A stretch of 64,000 nucleotides of DNA from contig JAUIRK010001052.1 in the NCBI GenBank assembly GCA_030549495.1, positions 186,001-250,000 of the forward strand, in the 5' to 3' direction. The DNA comes from Nectonema munidae (Eukaryota > Nematomorpha > Nectonematoida > Nectonematidae). How positions within the stretch are numbered: position 1 is the first letter of the stretch; every line of letters begins with the position of its first letter. The translations under genes and the position numbers were made by a program. Below are positions 34,842-44,159 of this stretch, piece by piece. The notes under the pieces were generated by a model. It saw only the letters and a list, made by a program, of their open reading frames with translations. It did no database searches and had not been told where the DNA came from.

Positions 34842-37115
34842 ATGGTCTTTAATGGATTTCTATCCTCAATAGATTTTGAAAAGAGACAGGGATATGTAAG
34901 TGATAAATACATATTCTTTGAAAATCAACTGAATGGAATACATTTTGATAAATTGGTTGAAGATGATTTATTAACATGTTTCTTCATTGATTCTCCTCTT
35001 CACATAGATACTAAACTCCAAATTAAAGAAGTAAAGCCTAAAGCAACCAAAGAGATTTATTCTGCTAAAATAACTTCCATTCTTCCGAGTCACTCCCTTC
35101 TTGGTAAAGAGTACTATATTAACATCCACTTTGAAGATGTTGATTTCTTCTCTTGTACACATATACAATTGATTGAGAGTCAAAAGTATTCATACCGTTG
35201 GCGCGCTCATACTTTTCAAAAACAGATAGAAAATGACCTTAAATGTCTTTCTAATAGAGAAATCATTAAGATTAATCATGGAGAAAGTAAAATAGTCGAA
35301 ATTATTCTCAAAAATTTTAGTAGAAGTATAGATACTCGTTTCCTTTCATATAAAATATTAAACGCTCCTGAATCGTGCCTATCATTTGTAAGCTTGCATA
35401 AATGTGAAATTTTAAAAATCGATGATACTAAAAAATCAGATGATATGAGACATAATGAAACACCCACTTTACCTTTTCAAGTTCCTGCTCAATCTATTTT
35501 TAAGGTTTCTTTTAAAATATCCGCTCTTTTTTTTGGAAACTTTATTTTCAAAGTAAGTCTTTCTTTTGAACACTTTTGTGTTCCATTTTATAAAGTCCAT
35601 GTTAAAGTTACATCTCATTGTGCTCCACCAAAAACTTCCTTGTTTTTTTCCTCTTCTATTGAAAAGCCTCGAACAGACAAAAAATTTAACAGAGAAAAAA
35701 GAAATTGGAAAGAGGTTTCCTCTAATGAAGAAGCCAATCCTGATTCCTCCCCATTTATCAATGAATTGAAAAATTACAATATACCTAAGGATATAAAGTC
35801 GTTAAGATATGAAAATATCGATTTACTTAAAAGACATTCATGTTTGACAGCGATTTTAAATAAATCTAATTACTCCCAGAAGTTTCATTTTTTACTTTTT
35901 CTTGAGGAATTAGAGAAAAACATTGACCTAAAGAAATTTAACATACAGGAAGTAACATTAGTCAAAGAACCTACATGTGACCTAAACCTCTATTCACTCC
36001 CTCTGTTGAATTATAAGCTTGATGGGTGCATCGATATGATGGGATTAAATTGTTTTGCTGAAGGCGATTCTGCTCGTATAACAGTTCTTGATAAAATATC
36101 TTTAACTGTTCTTAATAATAATAGAAGGTTTGAAAAGATATGTCCAGAATATGAAGCTATAATAATAAGCGTGGCATCCGATAAAATTTTACTTTCAATA
36201 AACATTTATTTCAATCAGATTTTTTCCCTGTTTGAAAAAAAATTATTTAAGATTGAATTTTTTTCTAATCATTTACTTTTTCGACAACTTCATAACTCTG
36301 TTGACTTTGTTAGTTATACGTATTCTGAGCGCTTACTTTTAGATACTTTACCTTCAAGTTTTTATCCACTTCCAACTAAAATAGATAAAAATGTAATAGA
36401 TCATTATCAATTTTTTGATAAGGATTTAAATAGTGAACAACGAAAGGCCTTTTTAAAGTGGCAACAAAACGTAAAGAACACATCGCATGTCGTCAGATTA
36501 CCTTTTATTATCCTTGGTCTACCAGGAACAGGAAAGACCAGACTGCTTACAGAATTTATTCGGCAAACTTTTTTAAACGAAAAAGATTCTAAAATTTTAG
36601 TCTGTGCTGTAGGTGATATTACATGTGATTCCATAGCTCAGTCTATCCTCTCCTCTTCCAATTTTGAAAAAACTGACCTCATTCGATTCACTTCTATTAC
36701 CCACACAAAAAAATCCATATCTGAATGCATTCTACCATTTTGTAGTGAGAGTGTTCAGAGTATACAAGATATCATTAAGTGTAGAATCGTAATAACTACA
36801 TTGTCGATGTGTGGTAAATTTGACGCTTTTTCAAACGTATTCACGCATATATTTGTTGATCAAGCTGGACAAGCAACAGAGCCGCAATTATTTTTGTGTA
36901 CAAATAAAATTAAAGATTCATGTAAAATTGTTTTATTTGGTGATTCTAGACAGCTTGGTCCGACTTTGGTGTCTTCGATTGCAAAAGAAAATGGCCTTGG
37001 TGTATCTTTCCTAGAACGTGCTGTTGAAAAAACTGACCTGTATCATTTAGAATCGTCTCCTTGTATATTCCTTTTGTTGAAAAAAGGATTTAATCAAAAA
37101 ATTGAAAGATTTTAG
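34842..37115 (+). CDS. MOV10/MOV10L1 (Armitage)-like RNA helicase, single exon, C-terminally short
   Basis: 757 codons without an intron; an in-frame TAA sits directly before the ATG. Residues 1-70 resemble the cold-shock-like repeat of MOV10L1 (GFLSSIDFEKRQGYVSDKYI). Residues about 340-370 match the MOV10-family NYxxxFHxLLxLEE stretch (NYSQKFHFLLFLEELEKNID). The SF1 core follows: FDKDLNSEQRKAF (Q-like motif), Walker A GLPGTGKT (559-566), motif II DQAGQ (673-677) and motif III GDSRQLGPT (700-708). The family has DEAGQ, so the ATPase Glu is Gln here. Homology ends near residue 728 (SFLERAVE), before motifs IV-VI. Relatives unwind RNA in piRNA/RISC complexes; MOV10L1/Armitage acts in piRNA biogenesis. 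It could be a retrocopy kept for a non-catalytic role, a dying pseudogene, or the first exon of a longer gene. I favour a retained intronless copy but am unsure. Confidence 0.8.
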   Translation: MVFNGFLSSIDFEKRQGYVSDKYIFFENQLNGIHFDKLVEDDLLTCFFIDSPLHIDTKLQIKEVKPKATKEIYSAKITSILPSHSLLGKEYYINIHFEDVDFFSCTHIQLIESQKYSYRWRAHTFQKQIENDLKCLSNREIIKINHGESKIVEIILKNFSRSIDTRFLSYKILNAPESCLSFVSLHKCEILKIDDTKKSDDMRHNETPTLPFQVPAQSIFKVSFKISALFFGNFIFKVSLSFEHFCVPFYKVHVKVTSHCAPPKTSLFFSSSIEKPRTDKKFNREKRNWKEVSSNEEANPDSSPFINELKNYNIPKDIKSLRYENIDLLKRHSCLTAILNKSNYSQKFHFLLFLEELEKNIDLKKFNIQEVTLVKEPTCDLNLYSLPLLNYKLDGCIDMMGLNCFAEGDSARITVLDKISLTVLNNNRRFEKICPEYEAIIISVASDKILLSINIYFNQIFSLFEKKLFKIEFFSNHLLFRQLHNSVDFVSYTYSERLLLDTLPSSFYPLPTKIDKNVIDHYQFFDKDLNSEQRKAFLKWQQNVKNTSHVVRLPFIILGLPGTGKTRLLTEFIRQTFLNEKDSKILVCAVGDITCDSIAQSILSSSNFEKTDLIRFTSITHTKKSISECILPFCSESVQSIQDIIKCRIVITTLSMCGKFDAFSNVFTHIFVDQAGQATEPQLFLCTNKIKDSCKIVLFGDSRQLGPTLVSSIAKENGLGVSFLERAVEKTDLYHLESSPCIFLLLKKGFNQKIERF

Positions 37116-37800
37116 TTACGCAAAGTTCATTTTTTGTTCACATTTGGTAAATAAATTTGTATCAAAATTCATCTCTTTCCTTTGTAGTTGTTGACCCCCA
37201 GATTATATTATCTCATTATTAGCATATAAAAGTAATTTTGAACTCTTTTTACTCTCCGTTTATACAAGGCAGTTAGGAAACATCCTTTTTTCACGTTCAT
37301 ACTCTATGGACAATGATTTAAAAAAACGAAATAAACTAAATTTAAATACTTTACTTTTTTCCCATACCAGAGATATTCGACCTAACAGAGCCTTGCAATT
37401 AACATTTTTATTTAGAAATATTCTTGCTTTTTAAGAACCCCAATAATAGATGGATAATACAAATGAGTCAACAACATAAAGAAGCTTCAATTTTGGAAAT
37501 ATTTTCTTAAAATGATATGATAGTGATCGATAACACAATTGCCAAATACATATTAAATATTTTGTTATTTTTCAAAATTATAGCTTAATATTTTAATTTT
37601 AAAAGATAGATCTTGAATTCCCACTCCTGTTCTTTCAAGATTCCCACTGCTACTCTTCAACCCTGCTGATTGATCAACTTATAATCGATAATGAAAACTT
37701 AACATGTTTTTAAGAGATTTTCATAAAGTCGGGATATTTTGAAAAAAGTTTACTTACTGTTTAAGTTTTAAAATTCGTTGATTTAAAAAACTTTATACAT
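37116..37800. other. Downstream of the helicase ORF: no clear continuation
   Basis: I looked for motifs IV-VI (NYRSH, the VxTVDxFQG type) and found none. A short open segment at about 37240-37434 (YTRQLGNILFSRSYSMDND, then TRDIRPNRALQL) is not recognisable as helicase or anything else. Confidence 0.35.
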
Positions 37801-37803
37801 ACA

Positions 37804-37893
37804 GGGTGTCCCAAAAAATGTATACACTTAACTATAAACGGTAGCTTCCCTTATATTTTTGTTTATTTACTTATAATCGCTCTTTGGGACACC
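37804..37893. repeat. Short MITE-like hairpin (90 bp)
   Basis: GGTGTCCCAAA at 37804 is answered by TTTGGGACACC ending at 37893. The GGGTGTCCCAAAAA terminus is typical of many small mariner-related MITEs. No coding content. Confidence 0.55.
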
Positions 37894-38126
37894 ATACAGA
37901 GCCCTCATATACGAGTGGGCAGAAAAATGCCCGCGACAGCAAATATTGGTTAAAAATGATATTTAAAATTTTCTAATGATAAAAACAATTAAGCCCAGAC
38001 ACTCACACAATTAAAAATTTTGACCTTGCCGGTACTGAAATTTTCGCCGTGCGGTGCCACCAGGGTTTCTGAAACGAAGTAATTTCAAACATGGAGCCGG
38101 TAATACCATAAATGTTGCTCCCGGCA

Positions 38127-38220
38127 GACCAATGTTCCCAACGGGAACGCAGGGGTGCTCTAAGTTTCAATGAAATTAAATAAGAATTGCTGAAGTCGTC
38201 TGCTTTGTTTTGTCCTAAAT
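38127..38220 (-). repeat. piggyBac-like MITE, copy 2
   Basis: Shares CCAATGTTCCCA at one end and GTCGTCTGCTTTG...CCTAAAT at the other with 13540-13668, in the same orientation. The TTAA end is not preserved. Confidence 0.4.
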
Positions 38221-38529
38221 TACAAAGTTCAATATTAGAATAGGGTGGCCGGATTTTGTGAAATATTGAAGTTTTTCATAAGTGTGTTATTATTTAAATA
38301 AATTTTTATCTAGTTTTATTTGTTAAACTTTTTTACTTTTTTAACACACTTTAATAAATATTTATATTTTTACGAATTCAAAATAATTTAATACATATCG
38401 TTACGAAACATTTGCCTTCTACGTTATGCCTGGGAAATGTGATCAGCCTATTTTTGTTACATTTGTGTAAAAATTACTTTAAAACCGTAAATGTTTTGTT
38501 TAACTCTAACTATAAAAAAGCCACTAATA

Positions 38530-38951
38530 TGTAGAGAATGAACTCATATACACGATACCATGACAGTACTTTACAGATACGACACATGTAGACAGGTGCA
38601 CCAGGAAGTAGATTCCTCCAACCAAAGATAACATGCAAACATACCTAAACACCATACACAAATGGCGCAAATAAAAAATATAATAATTTACACAACCAAA
38701 TCACAAATCAACATTATTCACACAACCAAACACAACACAATATTCGACTTCAAATTAAATAATATAATAGACACAAACAAACACCCAAAAGTACCTATTT
38801 ATGCGAGATCCAACCTCACATAATAAACACACGAGAGACCAAAGAAAAAGCAAAAAAAACATTCAAAATTATCAAAGCACATAAACAATAAGTCGGGAAA
38901 ACAAAAGGAAATAATTACTAATATATAATTATAAACCATTACATCTCCCAT
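38530..38951 (+). pseudogene. A/C-biased LINE RT fragment, left part
   Basis: The + strand is unusually rich in A and C. Translation in shifting frames resembles a LINE RT segment: a hydroxyl-rich linker, an NTIHKW-like pattern (here KHHTQMAQIKN), INTTKS-like and DTNKHPKVP blocks, then KAKKTFKIIKAHK, N-K-x-G-K-Q-K-E and ITSPI. It corresponds to the RT thumb and C-terminal domain. It is interrupted at 38952 by a DNA transposon and continues at 41090. Confidence 0.7.
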
Positions 38952-39149
38952 TAGGGTGGTCCTTATTTTAAATTTCTTGGCATTCCATTATGTTTTCTGT
39001 TTTATAAAATGGCTACATATAAAAAATTATTAAGAATAAATTTTATGGTCGCTCAAATGTAAATTATAAATAGTTTTTTGGCATTTAAATGTAAGTTTAT
39101 GATATTTTTGTAATTATTTATATTTTTTGTATTTTTAAAATTTATATTG

Positions 39150-40300
39150 CAGCCAAAGCAGCACGACTGAATCTAAGATTACTAGAAGCAAGTCTTAACT
39201 GGTTAATTCGTTTTCAAGAAATGCAAATAACTGGTGCAAAATTAACATCAATCAGACGAGTTTTATGCTTTTTTTTTATTATCATAAAACATTGATAAAA
39301 CAAATCGAGATAGTGCTAAACTTTTCATTCAAAATGTTTCATTATTTTGGGATGAATCGAGAATTTCCCTTTGACGAGAACAACATGCAATCAAACAATT
39401 AGAAATTTTTTTTGAGAAATACAAAAAGTTAAAAAAGAATTCTTCAAGAAACACTCTCACAAAGGAAAAATTATTTGTTGAGCAATTAGGTCATTTATTT
39501 GACATCACTCATCAGTGTGTTGTCAGTACAGAATTTTTTTCTCAAAAACTCATAATTTTGATAGTTGCTCATGGTGCATTGGGGTGGAAAAATCTTGAAT
39601 GATTTATCAAGAAAAACTCAAGTAGATCGTCTTCCAGTTGTAGTTTCAGGTTACATATCAGAAAAAGTATTAGGAGCTCCGAAACTATTTTCTGAAACTG
39701 GAATCATCGCAAAAGCAAATGTTATTGTAGAAGTATTACAAAGTTTCAAAATGTAAAAGCTTTGTTTTTATACAACAGCTGTAAATACTGGAAATAAATT
39801 TCGAACATGTAAATTGATTATGGAAAAGCTAAAAAAAATCTTTTGTATTTTACATGTAGGCATCACATTTTTGAAATAATATTAACTGCTGCTTTTAAAT
39901 CTTCTCTTGGCCCTACAATTGGTACCGATGCTGCTTTATTCAAACGATTTCAACATCAATGGAACGCTATTGATCAATCTTCTTAAAGTTTGTTACAGAA
40001 TGAAACAATTAGCTTTGCAATCAATGATGTTAAAGAAGAAGTTGCTAGTTTTGCTATTACTTAGTTTAGTAAAATTTTTAGAATGTATTGTTATTTTATC
40101 TGGAAAAATTCCTCCTCGTAGTGCGCACTTTTTAAAACCTGATGCAAGATGGATGTCAGAAGCAATATATTGCTTAAAAATAACTTTGTTTTCTTACCAA
40201 TTCAAGTTGAACTTTATTTAAAAGCTTGGTTTACAGCAACGTATGTAGTTTCTGCTCCTCAGAATGGTTTTAATTGTTAATCCTTTTGAATATGAAAAGA
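39150..40300 (+). pseudogene. Decayed transposon protein of the HWDGK/VDRLPIVVSG family
   Basis: Blocks in order: LNWLIRFQEMQITGAKLTS (about 39195), MVHWGGKILNDLSRK then DRLPVVVSGYISEKVLGAPK (39565-39680), SETGIIAKANVIVEVLQSFK, FYTTAVNTGNKFRTCKLI (about 39770), HHIFEIILTAAFKSSLGPT (about 39860), DAALFKRFQHQWNAIDQSS, then IVILSGKIPPRSAHFLKPDA and RWMSEAIYCLKITLF (about 40090-40185). I know this protein type as a dispersed, usually uncharacterised family in cnidarians and arthropods. FDTTASNTG and HHxxE motifs in intact relatives may be catalytic. Several frameshifts break it here. Confidence 0.75.
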
Positions 40301-40840
40301 TAAATTCGAAAATTTCAAAAATAGCACTAACCAAGTTTTCAAATCATTTATAAACAGTGAGCGCCAATGCAAATAGCATTTGAGTGAAGAATTCGTTGTT
40401 TTGACTTTTAGATCCATTAATTTGTTTCAATAAAAGAAAGCAATAGTAGAAGCTATGGAAAAGAATAGTGCAAGTGAGCAAAGTTCTAACAAGCGATGTA
40501 TTTTTGTTAGAAAACATAATTAATTATTCTCGTGAAATTTTGCATCAAAATAGTCTTTTACTTTTTTTAATGTTCTTAATATTTCAACTGATTTCTTAAA
40601 ATTTGAACCAAAAACGTGGGAAAGTTGTAGATTATTCGAATGTTTAAATTTTCCTAAGGATTGTGCTGAAAAGTATAGCTCTTATTTAAGAGTATAATTC
40701 TTCACTAACTAAAGATGAAGAACAAATGCAATAGTATCTTCTGCGAATTGTTAACGGCATAGAACCAAATATGCCAATCCAAATAAATATATGTTAATAA
40801 ATAAAAGAATATTGCACTTTATATGTAAAGACAAAGGTAA

Positions 40841-40950
40841 CCTGTTGTTTTCGTCGAGTTGTTTTCTCGAGACTGGATTCGAAACCGAAACCTTGAGATA
40901 TCGAACACAGATTCTAACTAACCTTATTCAATGCCCATTACATATATAAA
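40841..40950 (-). repeat. tRNA-derived SINE, decayed (minus strand)
   Basis: On the - strand a GTTTCGAATCCAG B-box and a following CTCGAGAAAACAACTCG stretch. It shares an ACCTTGAG-TATCGAA block with the SINE at 7068-7215, so it is the same or a sister family. Confidence 0.45.
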
Positions 40951-41089
40951 AGATTTGTCTCCTTGAGCTACCACTAAAACTTGCTCAAAATTTTGTCTAA
41001 TATTTTTTTGATTAACACAAAAGATTTAGGGGGTGAGAAACACTAAAATAAAATTTTTAATTTTTCCATATTTTTTAATGATCACCCTA

Positions 41090-41345
41090 CCTCCCATACT
41101 ATAATATGAATCCCAGTTCTACCTCACACCAACTAGATAAGATTACAAACCAAACAAACTCAACCCTACGCTTACCAACCCTACAAACATCACATACCTT
41201 TATACACCAAATGTCGATACCCCTCATCAAAGAACACAAAAGCAATCATACATCAAATCTAAGAGCCAAAACGCAAAGAACGCATGCACCATATTTAAAG
41301 AAGACAAATCATTTTTATATCATACAAAATTAAACCAAGACAACT
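41090..41345 (+). pseudogene. A/C-biased LINE RT fragment, right part
   Basis: Continuation of 38530-38951 after the inserted transposon: NPSSTSHQLDKITNQTNSTL, LPTLQTSHTFIHQMSIPLIK and SNHTSNLRAKTQRTHA. These match the RT C-terminal pattern of the same LINE type (SxxLxKLQTIQNTALR, HTNIxHLHEETxxxPL, HxSNLRAKTQ). Stops at 41335. A piece with the zinc-finger tail of such a LINE is found at 54350-54469. Confidence 0.75.
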
Positions 41346-42540
41346 CTAACACTCATTCATTAATAGTATGCCCTATGGTGAAATTGATGACGAAATGGAG
41401 AAAGAGATTGGCTTGGCATTGGAACAATGAGAATTTAAGTTAATTTAAGGAGTTGTGAGATTTCAGGGCCAAAACATCAAGCTAAATCCTTCAAAAATAA
41501 TGCTTATTTGCTAGTTTCTCCAATAAATTTATGAAATTTTTTAAAAGAAAATGGCACCATAACTAGCTTTTTAGGCTATCAAAAAGATTTATATTTGTAT
41601 TTCATCATAATATTGTAGCATGTGGTAGAATACACAATTCATTACAATGAATTAAAGGCTCAAATTTTTGGAGGGGCAAACCTTTTTTTATAATTTTCAA
41701 AATTTATTATAAAAAAATTTTTGGCCAATGAACAGACTACCATTATTTTAGTACCCTACATTACACTTGCATTCTAAGCTATCAATCCTACCATTGGTGA
41801 AGGGATTTTATCAATTCGAATTGGCCTGTTTCTAATTGAAATTGCAACACTAAATTCTAGCTCAACAAGAGAACAAAATTTTTCGTATATGATGGAGTCA
41901 AAATAAAAACAAACTGTTAATTCTTCATGTTCGCTATTATTTTACGCTCGTCTATTAAGATTGAGAACAATCCGGTTTCTTATATTTCGTCTCCAATCAC
42001 TTGAATAACGCTTTTGGCTAGAACAAATTCTTCACATTATCGTGGAGACAAATAATTTTGAAAGTTTAACTTTATAAACTCATCATGCATTTCTATGAAA
42101 GTAGGATTTATAGTTACCATGAACTTGATATATTCTTCAAATTTACAACAGTTCGATAAATAACCAGTTTTATTATGCCTAAAATCGGACATTTCAAATT
42201 CAGTAAATTTTCAAATAGTTACGGTTTTTAACGAAAATAGACTTGCAAACACGATCTAAAATGGAATGATAAGACCAAGTTAAACAATCCGACACGAACA
42301 CTGTCTTCATCAAACCAAATGCTCTCACCCCTGCCTTTCTAATTTGAGAGACCAATCATGTCGTATCCAGATTTGCTTTTACTGGGAGGCAGAAATTTTT
42401 TTTTAAATAAATTTTTTTGCCTTGATCCGAACAAAACTTTTGTTAATTTTCCATAATATGGACTTATTTGACTTAGTATTTTAGTTGCCATTTCTTATAT
42501 GGCTAAAATATGGTAGGTAATATCAAAGCACTTTCAACCA
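41346..42540. other. Gene-free stretch
   Basis: No gene recognised; AT-rich sequence without clear repeats. Confidence 0.3.
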
Positions 42541-42543
42541 TAA

Positions 42544-42672
42544 GGCTATATGCTCGCATTATCCTTGAAATGGTTAATCACAGTTTTGTGATTTTTGTTT
42601 TTAAGATTCGGGAGCCATAAGGATCGAACTCCTAACCTTCAACTATTAAGCTAAGAGGTACACCCTAAGAAA
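42544..42672 (-). repeat. tRNA-related SINE (minus strand)
   Basis: On the - strand: ACCTCTTAGCTTAATAGTTG (A-box-like) and GGAGTTCGATCCTTATGG (B-box). The adjoining 19 bases GGCTATATGCTCGCATTAT recur at 63977-63995, so a second copy probably starts at the right edge of the window. Confidence 0.55.
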
Positions 42673-42989
42673 CATGAGGTTCATACATAATCGTGTTTAT
42701 AAGAAAAGAACAATTGATAAAATAAAGTTAAGTTGAATAATTTTCATATCAATTTATTTATTCAATTAGAATATCTGGTAATGTCATTTTTCTCCGCTTT
42801 ATCATACTTGTTTCCTAAAACTATATAACTCCTCAAAGGACTACTATATTGACAATATAAAAGCATTTTATTGGACAAGATACTATTTCTTTTTTCTTAT
42901 GATCACGCTTTATCATATCAATATGTCTTCAGTTACCTTACTTCTTGCATACTTAACTATACAAATAATTTTTTTGGAAAAAACTGATT

Positions 42990-44115
42990 TTTACCAATTC
43001 GATTGACACTTTCACCTACAGAAATTAAAAACATGAACAATATTGTATCTAAATTTAATTTATGATTTTTAATGAAAATGAGTAAATAATGAGGTTTGAA
43101 TTTTTTTTTAAATTGCGATTTTTTCAGAATTTGATTTTTGTCCTAAATGTAAAACTTTATAATTCATGAGATATTTTCATGCATAGATCACTAATTCTAT
43201 TTGCTTACAGAATTTAATTTTTGTCCTAAATGTAAAACTTGATATTTCAATGAGATATTTTCAGGCATAGATCACTAATTCTATATGTTGACAGAATTAG
43301 ATTTTTGCCTTAAATGTAAAACTTGATAATTCAATGGGATATTTTCAGGCATAGATCACTATTTCTATTTGCTTATACATTTTTCATAGTAAAGATAAGA
43401 ACTTAGCCAGAAATTGTATCAGAATGGTCAATTTCGTTTAAAAAATATTTTACTTAAAATTTGAATAAATATTTTTAAATAAAATTTTCAGGTAAAACTA
43501 ATAAATTTGATTGATATTTTCACATCAGCTTAAAAAATAAACCTTGTTTAAAATTTAATATTCTTTTATGAAATTTTTATACGGTTACGAAAATTGAGTA
43601 CGGAAATGTCTTTAGTTAAAAAATACAATTTTCAGAAGAAAATCGTAAATTTGATTGACACTTTGAGAAATTTTCGCACCTTAATTATGCAAACTGCGAC
43701 GAGAAATGAATTTAGCATGATTGATTTAGTATAAAAAAAATTATTTTTTTACGAAGTTTTACCTAAAGTTTTTTTAGGTTTTAGTTTTCGTAAGCAATTC
43801 TATGATCAATCAAAATTTTGATTGATATTTTACTACAGATGCCATGTTTATTGGAAAGATATGCAAATATGAATGTTATGTTTTCAATATATATATTATT
43901 ATAAAATTTTAAGAGTGTTTCTAATGTGAACACTTAGTTAAAAGTTATAGACATTATAATATTAAAAATTTGTCAGAAAAACGTCATTGGATTTTGATTG
44001 ACAATTTTTACATGTGATGGTTAACCAACTACCGTATAGTAGCAAAGGTGGAACTAGCGATTTTAGGAAACGTCACAAAGTTTGAAGGCATATAATTCTG
44101 TCAATTTTTTACAAT
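42990..44115. repeat. Diverged tandem array, locus 2 of the satellite-like family
   Basis: The core TTTGATTGAxA recurs near 42996, 43508, 43649, 43812 and 43988. The 43649 copy (AAATTTGATTGACACTTTGA followed by GAAATTTTCGCA) is close to the reverse complement of units at 61230. The right side ends in a G-rich block (about 44128-44152). Spacing is irregular (about 140-175 bases). Confidence 0.5.
43122..43376 (+). repeat. Three tandem copies of an 83-85 bp unit
   Basis: Each copy has CAGAATT-GATTTTTG, CTAAATGTAAAACTT, GAGATATTTTCA-GCATAG and ATCACTAATTCTAT. Copies begin near 43126, 43208 and 43292 and are about 90% alike. It lies inside the looser array 42990-44115. Confidence 0.9.
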
Positions 44116-44159
44116 AAATTTTAGTTAGGGGGGTGGGGAGAGGAGGTTAGTTTTTAATT

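Larger units (their letters stand above)
38952..41089 (+). mobile_element. DNA transposon of unnamed type inserted in a LINE (2138 bp)
   Basis: The ends are TAGGGTGGTCCTT (38952) and the complement of TAGGGTGATCATT (to 41089), flanked by TCTCCCAT and CCTCCCAT, an 8-bp duplication with one mismatch. The broken LINE reads on across the junction, which confirms the edges. Eight-bp duplications and TIRs of this form point to hAT-like transposition. The interior carries a decayed coding region (39150-40300). A SINE (40841-40950) sits near the right end. Confidence 0.85.

Noticed and set aside
37240-37434. Possible next exon of the MOV10-like helicase
   Set aside because: The translation (YTRQLGNILFSRSYSMDND) lacks motifs IV-VI and does not join in phase through a good splice pair.
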